The translations under genes and the position numbers were made by a program. DNA of 64,000 nt from assembly GCF_030680395.1 (NCBI RefSeq), contig NZ_JAUXVR010000007.1, positions 124,001-188,000 of the forward strand, given 5' to 3'. The DNA is from Methylobacter sp. (GTDB taxonomy: Bacteria; Pseudomonadota; Gammaproteobacteria; Methylococcales; Methylomonadaceae). Under the pieces are notes generated by a model. The model was not told where the DNA came from, ran no database searches, and was given only the letters and a program-made list of their open reading frames with translations. Below are positions 1-9,560 of the stretch, in pieces; the first letter of the stretch is position 1, and every line of letters starts with the position of its first letter.

Positions 1-2
1 TC

Positions 3-269
3 GATCGGAGCACGACGCTAAGCTTTACCACGCGCGCGCAAAAAATCGCGACTATGGATTGGTATACGCAAATCCGCAATAACGGCACCGGGATTTTTGC
101 TATCCGGCACGGTAGTACTGCCGGTAATACCGTCGGTGTCTTTTGTCCCAATGTGCAACCCAAGACCCTCTCGTTTAGCGATGACGACAAGGTTGCCAAT
201 CATCAGATTGCGTTTGATGTTCGCCCGACGACCTCGGGTAACAACGAAATTATGTATATTTTTGAGTAG
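3..269 (+). CDS. Phage tail protein, C-terminal part (cut by window edge)
   Basis: The frame is open from the first bases of the window and ends at TAG 267-269, so only about 88 C-terminal residues are present. A methionine at position 54 is internal and need not be the start. The peptide is rich in beta-prone residues, Gly and Asn and ends in a short acidic tail. I recognise no motif. The next genes are a frameshifted tail assembly chaperone pair and a tape measure gene, and in siphovirus and myovirus tail modules the gene before these encodes the major tail tube (or a tube/sheath) protein. That role is inferred from position only. Confidence 0.6.
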   Translation, partial: DRSTTLSFTTRAQKIATMDWYTQIRNNGTGIFAIRHGSTAGNTVGVFCPNVQPKTLSFSDDDKVANHQIAFDVRPTTSGNNEIMYIFE

Positions 270-303
270 TTTTTACTCACTTTAACTGGAAGGAGAGTAC
301 CGC

Positions 304-693
304 ATGTCACAATTAGTCCTAAAAATCGCCAAGCCGGAAACCGTCACTGTACCTGTCACTTGCGAGCAGTTCGGCGATGGCAACAAGGTCATTAATTCGC
401 TGAAGCTGAAGGTCACGTTTGAAAAAACCAGCAAAACTGATTGGAAGCGCGAGGCTGAAGAGGTCGATGCCTCACTGGAAGATAGCGGGCAAAACCTCAT
501 GTTGCGGCGCAAGGTTAAAAACATTGAAGGACTGCCCCTGGAGCGCGATGGTATGCCTGCAACATTCGACGAGGCGGCAATGGATTTAGTGCTGGAACAC
601 CCGTGGATCACCGAGGAAATTTGGATGGCATTGCAATCGATCAACTCCGGCAGAAAGTCCGATACCTACCGCAGGCAATTGTTAAAAAACTAA
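304..693 (+). CDS. Phage tail assembly chaperone (gpG-like, zero-frame product)
   Basis: A 129-residue acidic protein preceded by a strong ribosome binding site (AAGGAGAG, 291-298). It sits directly between the tail tube position and the tape measure gene. In tailed phages this slot holds the G-type chaperone, which coats the tape measure protein and recruits tube subunits during tail assembly and is absent from the finished virion. The gene ends in a slippery heptamer immediately before its TAA, so a fraction of ribosomes should shift to -1 and make a longer GT-like protein (separate entry). Sequence similarity to named families was not recognised by eye. The call rests on size, position and the frameshift signal. 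Confidence 0.75.
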   Translation: MSQLVLKIAKPETVTVPVTCEQFGDGNKVINSLKLKVTFEKTSKTDWKREAEEVDASLEDSGQNLMLRRKVKNIEGLPLERDGMPATFDEAAMDLVLEHPWITEEIWMALQSINSGRKSDTYRRQLLKN

Positions 694-1049
694 CCGATGC
701 CGGCTACCACTGGGCTAAATTCAGTGGTGAACCGGCAGAAAAAACCCTGGAGAAGAATGCCGAAGGGCTGGGTGTTGAGGTCATCCTGCCCGCCGCAAAA
801 AAACAAGACGATGAACCGTTTGAATATTGGCAAGACGCGGATGAGGCGATTTTTTGCTTCATCCGGTATTTGTCGGATCAATGGGTTTATAGTTTTGGCG
901 GCATTGCTGCGCTGGATGTTAGCCAGGCGTTGGCGGTAATCGAAAGGCTGCATAGAAAACCCGCTAGACAGTTGCGGCTGTTGGAAGAAGTGAAAGCCTT
1001 TGCCGTGGGGGTACTAAAGCATATTCATGAACAGCAAAAACAGCGCTGA
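304..1049 (+). CDS. Tail assembly chaperone GT-like fusion made by -1 frameshift
   Basis: Predicted product of joining 304-690 to 690-1049, about 248 residues. The second frame has no convincing start of its own: the first methionine, at 603, lies deep inside the upstream gene and has no ribosome binding site. After the slip the protein continues with LTDAGYHWAKF and ends QQKQR. The T-like extension (about 119 residues) has a charged, helical C-terminal half. In phage lambda and many other long-tailed phages the equivalent T domain binds tube subunits while the G part binds the tape measure. The stop is 24 bases before the tape measure start. If the shift does not occur, the second frame would be an untranslated relic. 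Confidence 0.72.
684..737 (+). promoter_or_regulatory. Programmed -1 ribosomal frameshift signal
   Basis: The heptamer A AAA AAC lies at 684-690 in the correct register (codons AAA 685-687, AAC 688-690) and is followed at once by the zero-frame stop TAA (691-693). After a 7-base spacer a two-part stem-loop begins. The outer stem is TGCCGG (698-703) with CCGGCA (732-737). The inner stem is ACCACTG (706-712) with CAGTGGT (722-728) around a 9-base loop. Heptamer, spacer and stem match the known architecture of efficient -1 frameshift sites. Confidence 0.8.
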
Positions 1050-1073
1050 TTTTAACGCCAGGACAATGACATT

Positions 1074-4000
1074 ATGAGTACAAGTAGCGAGCTAAGACTA
1101 AATTTACGCATTGGCGTCAATGCTGATGGGACTGTGCAGGTGCTGGGCGCTACTCGTGACGGCATCAATGGCATTTCCAATGCGTCCGGTAATGCCAGTC
1201 GTAGTTTGCGCAGCATGGATTCGGCGGCGGCTAGTGTAATGCGTACTTTAGCGCCGATGATTGGTATTTATGAGCTGATCAGCTTTGGCGATAAGGTTGT
1301 TAAGGATACGGCAACTGTTCAGGATTTGGACACGCGGCTGCACTCGCTAACGGCTGTCGCTGGAGATTATGCTAAAACGGTAGATTACATCAGTACTGTC
1401 GCAGAAGATCAGCATAAAAAACTCAATGATTTGAGTGATGGCTATGCCAGGTTACGGACGCTGCAAAATTCCGGAATTATTACCGGCCAGCAAACTCAGG
1501 GCATGTTTGAGGGACTGAATAATGCTGGAAGTGCTTTGGGGGCTGGTAATGATCAGCTGAAACAAACATTTTTCGGTTTGGCCCAAGGGTTAGCATCAGG
1601 AATATTACATGCCGAGGAATTGAATCAGGTCACCGAGCCGTTGCCGGGGCTTTTGCAAAGCTTGGATAAAGCTGCGGGATTAAGTGCCGGAGGGTTTAGG
1701 AAGCTCACTGTCGATGGCAAAGTAACCTCGCAAATGTTTGCGGAAACCTTGGTTAAGGCGCTGCATGATTTTGACGGTGCCGCTGCTGCAACCGCAAAAA
1801 ACGTCAATGCCAAATCTACCGATATCAGTAATTCCTGGACTCGATTAGTCACGTCGTTCGAGCCATCTACGTCGGCGATTTTTACCCCATTGCAAGATGG
1901 CGTCAAGGATGTGCTGGATAGCACCAGGCAATTTAACGAGGCCGCTATTACCGTCGGTGAAACCAATGTATCGGCCAGTTCGCTGGCCCAGGGAGCCTGG
2001 GCCGTTACGACCAACGCGATCAGCAACGGCTGGGATATATTAAAAACAGCTGGGTTAGGTGCTGCCATTGATACGGCATCCAGCTGGATTGTTTCCGGCG
2101 ATCAAATGCAGAGCAATGTTAAATTCCTGGTTAACGATATGATCGGCTTGTTTGTCGGTCTGGGTCATTCAGTTGGGATTATTTTTGGCGCTCTCGCAAT
2201 CAATGTCGGCAATACTCTCGATAATGCAATCGCCAGGGCAAGCGCCGCGGCGGGTGATGTAGCGCGTATGGGAGCCGGCGATTTTAGTTTCTCTGCTTCA
2301 AGGGCCGTAGTCGATAAGCCGATGGTTGATGGTTGGACTGATGCGGCCGCGCAATTAAAAATTGATTTGAGCACTGATTATATCGGTACATTTACCGAGG
2401 CTGTAAAAGGCGCTTCGGTGGCTTATCAAGGCTTAGCCGATGAGCAAAAAAAGGCAGCGGCCGAGGCAGAACAGGCAAAGGCCAAGTCGTTACAATTAGC
2501 CGGTGCGCATAATGCGGTAGGCTCAGCGGCTGGGCTATCGGCCGAAGCCACTAAGAAAGCCGCGGCTGAAGCCAAAAAGCATGCGGATGCGATCGCCAAA
2601 GAAATAGAATCATTAAACGACCAGCATTTGAAGCTTTCATTGACAGAACGCGATTACGAGTTGTCGAAGCTTGCGGCGCTGGGCATGAGCGATGCGGTCA
2701 AGGCGTCATCGATCGCCGTTTGGGATTCAAACAAAGCACTGGAAGCCCAGAAAGCCGGTATTGAAGCCGGTGTATCGTCTATGGACGCTGAAATCGAGCG
2801 ATACAATAAATTAACGCAATCGGTGAACGAGTATAAATATTCGCAGCTGTTATTAGCAGGAGTGAGCCCTGGTGATGCCGTTGAGATTGTCGCCCAATCA
2901 AGCGTGAACGACGGTATTGATAAACAACAACAAAGTATAAAAGATGCTTGGTCATCATTGGAATCGTATAACAAATCGTTGGATGATGCGCATACCAAAA
3001 CGGTTGGTTTACAATCGGTGACGTCAGCTGTTTTTGATGGGGCATTAGGTGGGGTTAATTTATTAGCGGGGGGCTTCGATAATTTAATTAAATCGATTGA
3101 AAGCACCACAGTCGAGCAACAAAAGTTAAATGTAGAAAGAGCTAAGCTTGACGCTGTTCAGCCGGACGCCAGCAAAGGATTTACAGATGAATATATTAAA
3201 CAAGTCAAAACCAAAGCTGCGGCTGAAGATAAATATTCAAAAGATGTTTTAAAACTCAATGACCAGATCATCAGTGAGAAGGTAACTGGAGCAAGGCAAA
3301 TAACGGGCGCCGTGTCGTCGATGCTCAAACAGGGCTCCACCGAACAAAGAGAGGTGCATGCCATATCAATGGCTCTTGCTGGTGTAGAGCTGGCGATGAA
3401 TGTGATGAAAATTACCGGGATCGGTGCGGTTGCTGTTGCCGAAACAGCCTCTATTGCACCATCAGTAGCAGCCAGTACAGCCAAAGGCACAGCCAAAGCA
3501 GCAGAAGCAGTAGCAACGCAAGCCTCGGCAGGGCCATATATCGGTTTTGCGCTGATGGCGGCAATGGCTGTAGCAATGGCGGCGATCGGTTTTGGTGTGG
3601 GCGGTGCTGCGTCGGTATCACCGGGTCCCCAAGGATTATCCCCCGACACTGGAACCGTATTGGGCGATTCTTCGGCTAAGTCTCAGTCGATCGACAACAC
3701 TTATCAACTGCTGCAAGACATCCAGGCAGATAACTACCCGGTGCTGAAAAGCATCGATCAGGGCATTGCCGATCTGCATTCAGGCATTACCGATGTAATT
3801 ACTCGATTATTTCAAGCGGGCGGATTAGCGACTGTAAATGCGCCCGCTTCCGCATATAAACCCGGAATGGGAGTAATCGGAAGTAGCACACAGGCTGCAC
3901 TACAATTTGCTAATTTACCCACTTCATTATTAGGCATGAAGATCGATCCTATATCTAATTTTTTAATGAATGGGATATTCGGCGGCAAGCAAACCAGCAC

Positions 4001-6470
4001 CGTCACGGCGCAAGGCTTAGCCACAAGTCCTACTTCGATTATGGATATTGTTGCCGGCCAGAATCTGCGCGCTCAGCAATTCGCCCAAATTGAGACTAAG
4101 ACGGATGGCGGCTGGTTTGGTAAAGATAAATTCTCATTTACTACCCAATATGCAGCGCTTGATGCTGCGACTCAAAAGGCATTAAACGATGTTTTTAAGA
4201 GCATGGGTTCGACCATGATGGGCCTTGCTGATAACCTGGGCATGGGCCTGTCCGATCGGGTTGAAAACTACATTATCCCGGCCTTAAATGTCGATTTAAA
4301 AGGCTTGGACGGCGAAGCCGCCGCGAAAAAACTCAACGGGGTTGTGTCATCAGCGCTTGATACCATGTCAACCGCCGTTTTTAGTGACATCTTAGGGCAG
4401 TATCAACAACTCGGCGAAGGTCTGTTTGAAACAGCGGTTAGAGTGGTTTCTGAAGTTGCAGTTGTCAAAGATTCGCTTGCAAAATCCGGATTATCTATAA
4501 CTGGTGATGCCATTGCTATCAGTGACGGCTTGGCCCAAGCGGCGGGCGGCTTGCAGGAGTTTCAAAAGCAGTTTGACACTTACTACCAGAAATTCTACAC
4601 CGATGCCGAGCGCCAGGCATTCACCCAGAAGCAACTGGCTAGCCAGCTAAGCGATTTAAATCTTATTTTGCCTGCATCCAGGGACGGCTATCGTCAGTTG
4701 ATTGAGGCGCTGAACATCAATAATGCCGCCGACCAGCAGCGCTACTCGTTGCTGCTGAAATTAAGCGGCGCGGCTGACGATTATTATAACGGCTTGGAAT
4801 CATCAGCAGAAGCGGCTCTGCACATTGCAAATCAGCAACGCGCTCTTGATATCCAGTTGATGGAGTTATCCGGCAACGCGATCGGTGCGCTGACAGCAAA
4901 ACGTAAAGACGAACTCGCAGCGATGGATGAAACGCTGCGTTTTAGCCAGCAAGCGGTCTGGGCGTTATCGGCGGCAAATAAGGCGGTTGACGATGCCATG
5001 AACGTGCTTAAAAAATCGGTATCGGATCAAAAGGCACTAAATAATACGGCGTATCAAGCGTCTATTGCTGCAAACAATTTGCAAAAGGCATCGGCAAACG
5101 ATCTGCTATCGTCGCTCAAAACCGTAGCAGCAAACCTGAAGTCGGCACTGAGTTCAACGGTCGTCGAGTCGGATGCTTTTACGCGGCAACGCAGGTTATC
5201 TGCGCAGAGTGTTTTGGCTTCCGCTCTATCATCGGCTAAAGCGGGGGGATCGCTTGCAAATTACGCAGGACTTGATCAAGCTTTGATCGATATAGCCAAA
5301 CCATCCGAACAGCTTTATACGTCATTTATTGATTTTGCCCGGGACCAGGGGCGCACAGGCAATGTTATATCCGGGCTGGCCGATTATACGGCGGCGCAGG
5401 TGAGTGTAGCAGAGCAAACATTAAATGCGGTCGAGGCAAATAACCAGCTGTTGACTGATGCTTTCAATACGGAAAATGCCCGACTGGATGATCTGATCAC
5501 CCGCAGTCAATCACAGATAGACGCGATAAACGGCACCACGGCTGTCGTGATGACGGTTGCGGATGCGGTATCAAATTTATCTGCTGTGATTAATGCAAAA
5601 ATGACCATCGAAAGGGCGATAACAACGGCCAAGGCCGCGGAAAAGGGCGAATTCGATGCGCGGTCTGTTTATGATGCCGCCGCCGCGCAAGCGGTCAAGT
5701 CGCAACAGAATGTTGCAGCGGCGATAGATGCGGCAAATAAAGCCTCGGCCGCCGCCAATGCGGCGCAATCTGCCGCTCAAGCGCCCATTGCCCCCGCGCC
5801 AAATACCTATCAAAACGGCCTGTCGGGCAATGCGATCTGGGAGCAGATATTAGGCGACTTTAACGCGCAGCACACTGCCCGCTTCGGTGTTCCTATGAAT
5901 CGCTCCTGGAATGCGGATGCAGACGCACAGAACGCCTACCGTACATTAGTTGGCTACTACAACGATACTGCGGCGCAAGCCAGGGCAGCGGCGCAGGCAA
6001 CGGCCGCGGGGCTTGCTAATGTAGCCAATGCCGCGGCGGCATTAATCCCCGGCTATCAGTCAACTGCTGCTGTCGATCAGGCGGCGGCAGATCAAGCGGC
6101 AGCGGCCTATTCGACGGCTGCGTCTTACGCGGTAGCGGCAAGAGCGGCGGTACCCAATATACAGGGTTTTGCGGTCGGCATTAACGAAGTGCCGTATGAC
6201 ATGTTTGCTCAAATACACCAGGGCGAGCGGATTTTACCTGCTGCCGATAACAGGGAACTGATGATGCGGTTGAGTGCGCCGGCGCCGTCAAATACTAACG
6301 ACGTTGCGGCTGAAATACGCGCGTTGCAGGAAACGGTACGGCAGCTAAAGTCTGAGCTTGAAAAAATAACTAAGAATACCGGCGGCACGGAAAGTCATAC
6401 CAGAGACACTGCTACAGTATTAAAGAAATGCACGCTTGGCGGCGACAAGGTGAGGACGACAGTCGTATGA
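1074..6470 (+). CDS. Phage tail tape measure protein
   Basis: A 1798-residue protein, by far the largest in the phage block. Tape measure proteins set tail length by spanning the tube lumen and are ejected ahead of the DNA. The N-terminal 300 residues resemble the conserved tape measure region (a MIGIYELISFGDKVV-like hydrophobic start, then a domain ending near GKVTSQMFAETL). The rest is long Ala/Gln/Lys-rich coiled coil, for example around residues 450-560 and 1500-1700, with a hydrophobic Ala/Gly/Met segment near residues 810-850 that could cross the host membrane. The C-terminus carries a short sequence (GFAVGINEVPYDMFAQIHQG, then ERILP) typical of the ends of many phage tape measure proteins. 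Start ATG follows AGGA at 1061-1064. The stop overlaps the next start as ATGA. Confidence 0.92.
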   Translation: MSTSSELRLNLRIGVNADGTVQVLGATRDGINGISNASGNASRSLRSMDSAAASVMRTLAPMIGIYELISFGDKVVKDTATVQDLDTRLHSLTAVAGDYAKTVDYISTVAEDQHKKLNDLSDGYARLRTLQNSGIITGQQTQGMFEGLNNAGSALGAGNDQLKQTFFGLAQGLASGILHAEELNQVTEPLPGLLQSLDKAAGLSAGGFRKLTVDGKVTSQMFAETLVKALHDFDGAAAATAKNVNAKSTDISNSWTRLVTSFEPSTSAIFTPLQDGVKDVLDSTRQFNEAAITVGETNVSASSLAQGAWAVTTNAISNGWDILKTAGLGAAIDTASSWIVSGDQMQSNVKFLVNDMIGLFVGLGHSVGIIFGALAINVGNTLDNAIARASAAAGDVARMGAGDFSFSASRAVVDKPMVDGWTDAAAQLKIDLSTDYIGTFTEAVKGASVAYQGLADEQKKAAAEAEQAKAKSLQLAGAHNAVGSAAGLSAEATKKAAAEAKKHADAIAKEIESLNDQHLKLSLTERDYELSKLAALGMSDAVKASSIAVWDSNKALEAQKAGIEAGVSSMDAEIERYNKLTQSVNEYKYSQLLLAGVSPGDAVEIVAQSSVNDGIDKQQQSIKDAWSSLESYNKSLDDAHTKTVGLQSVTSAVFDGALGGVNLLAGGFDNLIKSIESTTVEQQKLNVERAKLDAVQPDASKGFTDEYIKQVKTKAAAEDKYSKDVLKLNDQIISEKVTGARQITGAVSSMLKQGSTEQREVHAISMALAGVELAMNVMKITGIGAVAVAETASIAPSVAASTAKGTAKAAEAVATQASAGPYIGFALMAAMAVAMAAIGFGVGGAASVSPGPQGLSPDTGTVLGDSSAKSQSIDNTYQLLQDIQADNYPVLKSIDQGIADLHSGITDVITRLFQAGGLATVNAPASAYKPGMGVIGSSTQAALQFANLPTSLLGMKIDPISNFLMNGIFGGKQTSTVTAQGLATSPTSIMDIVAGQNLRAQQFAQIETKTDGGWFGKDKFSFTTQYAALDAATQKALNDVFKSMGSTMMGLADNLGMGLSDRVENYIIPALNVDLKGLDGEAAAKKLNGVVSSALDTMSTAVFSDILGQYQQLGEGLFETAVRVVSEVAVVKDSLAKSGLSITGDAIAISDGLAQAAGGLQEFQKQFDTYYQKFYTDAERQAFTQKQLASQLSDLNLILPASRDGYRQLIEALNINNAADQQRYSLLLKLSGAADDYYNGLESSAEAALHIANQQRALDIQLMELSGNAIGALTAKRKDELAAMDETLRFSQQAVWALSAANKAVDDAMNVLKKSVSDQKALNNTAYQASIAANNLQKASANDLLSSLKTVAANLKSALSSTVVESDAFTRQRRLSAQSVLASALSSAKAGGSLANYAGLDQALIDIAKPSEQLYTSFIDFARDQGRTGNVISGLADYTAAQVSVAEQTLNAVEANNQLLTDAFNTENARLDDLITRSQSQIDAINGTTAVVMTVADAVSNLSAVINAKMTIERAITTAKAAEKGEFDARSVYDAAAAQAVKSQQNVAAAIDAANKASAAANAAQSAAQAPIAPAPNTYQNGLSGNAIWEQILGDFNAQHTARFGVPMNRSWNADADAQNAYRTLVGYYNDTAAQARAAAQATAAGLANVANAAAALIPGYQSTAAVDQAAADQAAAAYSTAASYAVAARAAVPNIQGFAVGINEVPYDMFAQIHQGERILPAADNRELMMRLSAPAPSNTNDVAAEIRALQETVRQLKSELEKITKNTGGTESHTRDTATVLKKCTLGGDKVRTTVV

Positions 6471-7534
6471 GAGTAATTCCGCCCGTTATTATTACTGACG
6501 AAAAGTTTATCTCCAGCACCCTGCCCGAGGTAGCATCTGCTGCCTATAACGGTGCAACGACTTACGCGTTGTATGCTAAAAGCAGCGTCGCAGGGGCGTT
6601 GGGATTGATAACCGAATATGCATCATTACAGGCAGCAAATACGGGGCATGCTCCGGCAGCGTCGCCTACGTGGTGGAAAAAATTGGGTGATACGTATCAA
6701 GTTTTTTCAATGGTTGCTACGTACGCGTTGGGCGAGAGAGTCATTGATCCCGTTGCTCATTTGGTTTATGAGTCGCTGGTTGATGACAATGTCGGCAACG
6801 CTCTTACTGCCGCTGTCGAGCCGCTCAAATGGCTGCTAGTTGGTTTCACTAATAAATGGGCGATGTTTGATTCGAAGAGTAATGCCCCGACCATTGCACC
6901 GGGTTCGCATACTTTTACAATCGCTCCAGGGGAGCGTTGTGATTCGATCTTATTATATGGAATGGTTGCGAATAACCTGGAAATAGTTGGTACCAATGGT
7001 GGCGTCGTTATTTACAACTACTCAGAAAATCTAAATGAGCGTGAGGTTTTCGACGGCAGAGATTACTGTTTTAAACCGTTTTCAACTAAACCGACCGTCA
7101 TTAGGTTCAATATTCCACTTTATTCCGGGACTGAATTTACTATAACGTTATCAGTAACGACGGGTAATACTAGTCTTGTCCACTGTATCATGGGCCTTAG
7201 TGTATATGTCGGCGATGTGCACTATAACGCAAAATGTTCCGGGGATAATTATTCAACTGTCGATCGTAAATTTGACGGCAATATCAATAAAATGATTCCT
7301 CGGCGTAATGTCCCGACTAATAGCCTGACTATTGATATTGATAGGTCTAAGTGTCGGATGTTACGTAAATTAATCGAAATTTTAAATGGCACTGTTGCTG
7401 TATTGAGTGGTGTGGATGATGATTCAGACGGCTATTTTGATCCGTTGTTGATCGTTGGATTTATTACACATTACGAATTTGATTTGAACAACTCAGTGGG
7501 CGCTCTACTAATGTTAAATACGGAGTCTATATAA
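6467..7534 (+). CDS. Phage tail-associated protein, function unknown
   Basis: I place the start at 6467, where ATG overlaps the tape measure stop (ATGA) and an AAGGTGAGG ribosome binding site lies just upstream. An in-frame ATG at 6428 lies inside the previous gene. The product is 355 residues. Its N-terminal third contains two aromatic-rich repeats around YNGATTYALYAKSS and ATYALGERVI followed by VYESL, a pattern shared with small sugar-binding or baseplate modules in phage proteins. A segment TNKWAMFDSKS near residue 125 and later beta-rich sequence suggest a jelly-roll-like fold. Its place between tape measure and tail fibre suggests a tail tip component. No catalytic residues are evident. 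Confidence 0.6.
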   Translation: MRVIPPVIITDEKFISSTLPEVASAAYNGATTYALYAKSSVAGALGLITEYASLQAANTGHAPAASPTWWKKLGDTYQVFSMVATYALGERVIDPVAHLVYESLVDDNVGNALTAAVEPLKWLLVGFTNKWAMFDSKSNAPTIAPGSHTFTIAPGERCDSILLYGMVANNLEIVGTNGGVVIYNYSENLNEREVFDGRDYCFKPFSTKPTVIRFNIPLYSGTEFTITLSVTTGNTSLVHCIMGLSVYVGDVHYNAKCSGDNYSTVDRKFDGNINKMIPRRNVPTNSLTIDIDRSKCRMLRKLIEILNGTVAVLSGVDDDSDGYFDPLLIVGFITHYEFDLNNSVGALLMLNTESI

Positions 7535-9187
7535 ATGGCACAAACACCACCACCCGCAACAGATGAATTGCCACCGGAGCCTAATAGTGGTAATCCCGAG
7601 CCCTTCGCTGGCATGATGGATACGTTTTTAGCAGCCCTGGCTCCGTTCAGATCTGGAATGATCGCGCTGGCTACTAATTGTTACAACAACGCGATGGATG
7701 CCTATGATAGTGCAGTCAGCGCGGCGGCTAGTCTAGCAGGTGTTGTCGCGGCAGGTGCGGCTACAGAATGGATTAGCGGTAGTACTTATGCCTACGGGGT
7801 TGTGGTCTGGTCTCCGATTGATTTTTTGTCGTATCGACGTAAAGTTGCGGGGGCCGGCACAACTGATCCGTCTCTTGATGCGACAAACTGGGCGACCTTG
7901 AATGGCCTGGTGGATAGCAGTACAACAAGCAACAGCATCGGTACCGGTGAAAAAACATTTACTGTGTCTACTGGAAAAGGTTTTCTTGGCGGCATGTATC
8001 TGATAATCGCCGACACAGCGGCACCCAGCACGAACTCGATGTATGGGCAGGTAACCAGCTATTCTGGGGCAACGCTTGTAATGAATATATTATCTGTGCG
8101 CGGTTCCGGAACTAAAACCGCTTGGACTATTTCGCAGTCTGCGGGGACGATTAATTCTATAGCAAAGAACCTCACGATCAATGGCTCTTGCCAAATATCT
8201 CAGGTTAACGGGGGTAGTGTAGTCGTATCAGCTACGGGAACTTACCCTATAGATAATGTACTATTCTCAGCATCGGTAGCCAGCAAGATTTCTCATCAGC
8301 AGATAAGTACATCATCTTATGCGTTAGATGCTTCCCATGCTCTACTTACAGCTGTGCAGGCGAGTTATTCACCAGCGGCGGGTGATTTTTTTATCAATCA
8401 ATGGCGGCATGAGGGGCTAAATACTGCACATTTGAAATGGGGTACAGTTAATGCCAAAGCTGTCAGTCTACAATTTGAAGCAATTGCAGCAGTTGCGGGC
8501 ACATACTCAGGAAGCATAATCAATGCCGCAAATAACTTGAGCTACCCGTTCTCCTTCACCCTCGCGGCTGCTACCACTACCTTAGTTAAGATAGAGAACA
8601 TACCGGGATATACCGCCGGTACGTGGCCTACTACAGCTGCTTTATCATTAAGCGTAAGTTTTGATATGGGGTGCGGTAGCAACTATAAAACAACGGGGGA
8701 TGCTTGGGCTTCTGGTACTTATTACGGAGTGACTGGGGCATCTGCTTTAGTTTCCCAAGCAACAAGCTCAATACTGGTAATAACTGACGTCCAATTGAAT
8801 GAAGGAAGCCAATGCAAGCTATTTGAAAGAAAGTTATGGGCAGTTGAGCTGAGAGACTGTCAGCGCTATCACCCTGTAATATCAGGTGATAGCCTAACTG
8901 CAATTGGTCCAGGTATGGCATACTCTTCTACTACGGCGATGGTTTCAGTAACGTTCCCCGTAAGCACTAGAGTTCCTGTAACTGGTAGTACAGCAACCAA
9001 CGCCGCAATTTTCTCGTGTAGATTAGCCAATGCTAGTGGATTTAGTGCTTGCACAAGCCATGCACTAAATAGAGCGAGTGTGAACGGTTGCGATATAGAC
9101 ATGATAGGTATGTCAGGTTTAGCAGGGGCAACCACCTGTCAATTCAATCAAACAAGCAAGATAATCTTTGTGGGGCCGGAACTATGA
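7535..9187 (+). CDS. Phage tail fibre / receptor-binding protein
   Basis: A 550-residue protein beginning one base after the previous stop. The N-terminus is Pro/Glu-rich and then helical (residues 25-75). Residues 76-130 repeat the W...TYAYGVVVWSPID and WATLNGL pattern seen in the preceding protein. The middle is Gly/Ser/Thr-rich beta sequence as expected of a trimeric fibre. The C-terminal part (WAVELRDCQRYHP, then Gly-rich beta strands with MAYSSTTAMVSVTFPVSTRV) matches a tail-fibre C-terminal pattern common in prophages. The protein probably binds the host surface. Receptor specificity cannot be read from the sequence. Confidence 0.7.
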   Translation: MAQTPPPATDELPPEPNSGNPEPFAGMMDTFLAALAPFRSGMIALATNCYNNAMDAYDSAVSAAASLAGVVAAGAATEWISGSTYAYGVVVWSPIDFLSYRRKVAGAGTTDPSLDATNWATLNGLVDSSTTSNSIGTGEKTFTVSTGKGFLGGMYLIIADTAAPSTNSMYGQVTSYSGATLVMNILSVRGSGTKTAWTISQSAGTINSIAKNLTINGSCQISQVNGGSVVVSATGTYPIDNVLFSASVASKISHQQISTSSYALDASHALLTAVQASYSPAAGDFFINQWRHEGLNTAHLKWGTVNAKAVSLQFEAIAAVAGTYSGSIINAANNLSYPFSFTLAAATTTLVKIENIPGYTAGTWPTTAALSLSVSFDMGCGSNYKTTGDAWASGTYYGVTGASALVSQATSSILVITDVQLNEGSQCKLFERKLWAVELRDCQRYHPVISGDSLTAIGPGMAYSSTTAMVSVTFPVSTRVPVTGSTATNAAIFSCRLANASGFSACTSHALNRASVNGCDIDMIGMSGLAGATTCQFNQTSKIIFVGPEL

Positions 9188-9558
9188 GATGGAAATACAC
9201 GAACGGTAGTAACACAGTTGTCAGTAGAACTAATGCTGATGGAACCCACGAGTCTAAGCTTGTTGAAGCTATTGCAGACTGGATTGGGGAGGGTAATACT
9301 CCTGAGCCAGCGAATACACAAGCCATAGTTATTCCAGAAGTAGTGACTATGGCTCAGATGTGTCTGGCATTACTAGCTAAGGACAAATACCTTGAAGTTG
9401 ATGCCGCAATATCACAGATGCCGTTGGCGGCACAAATCCAGTGGCAAAGAGAGACAAGAGTGCGAAGAGATCATGATTTAGTTGCATCCTTGCAAGTACT
9501 ATTCCAGTGGACCGACGTACAGATGGATGAGTTATTTACGCTGGCTGATACACTGTAA
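9184..9558 (+). CDS. Small phage protein downstream of tail fibre
   Basis: The likely start is ATG 9184, overlapping the fibre stop as ATGA, giving 124 residues. A longer in-frame start at 9088 would run inside the fibre gene. The C-terminal 75 residues (TMAQMCLALLAKDKYLEVDA through FTLADTL) follow a pattern I associate with small proteins encoded right after tail fibres in many prophages, with an aligned WQRETRVRRDHDLV core. The role is unknown; a fibre chaperone is possible but unproven. Translational coupling to the fibre gene supports a tail-related job. Confidence 0.6.
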   Translation: MRWKYTNGSNTVVSRTNADGTHESKLVEAIADWIGEGNTPEPANTQAIVIPEVVTMAQMCLALLAKDKYLEVDAAISQMPLAAQIQWQRETRVRRDHDLVASLQVLFQWTDVQMDELFTLADTL

Positions 9559-9560
9559 AT

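Noticed and set aside
1625-3649. Several minus-strand open frames opposite the tape measure gene
   Set aside because: Low-complexity Ala/Ser-rich shadows of the coiled-coil codons, with no start signals.
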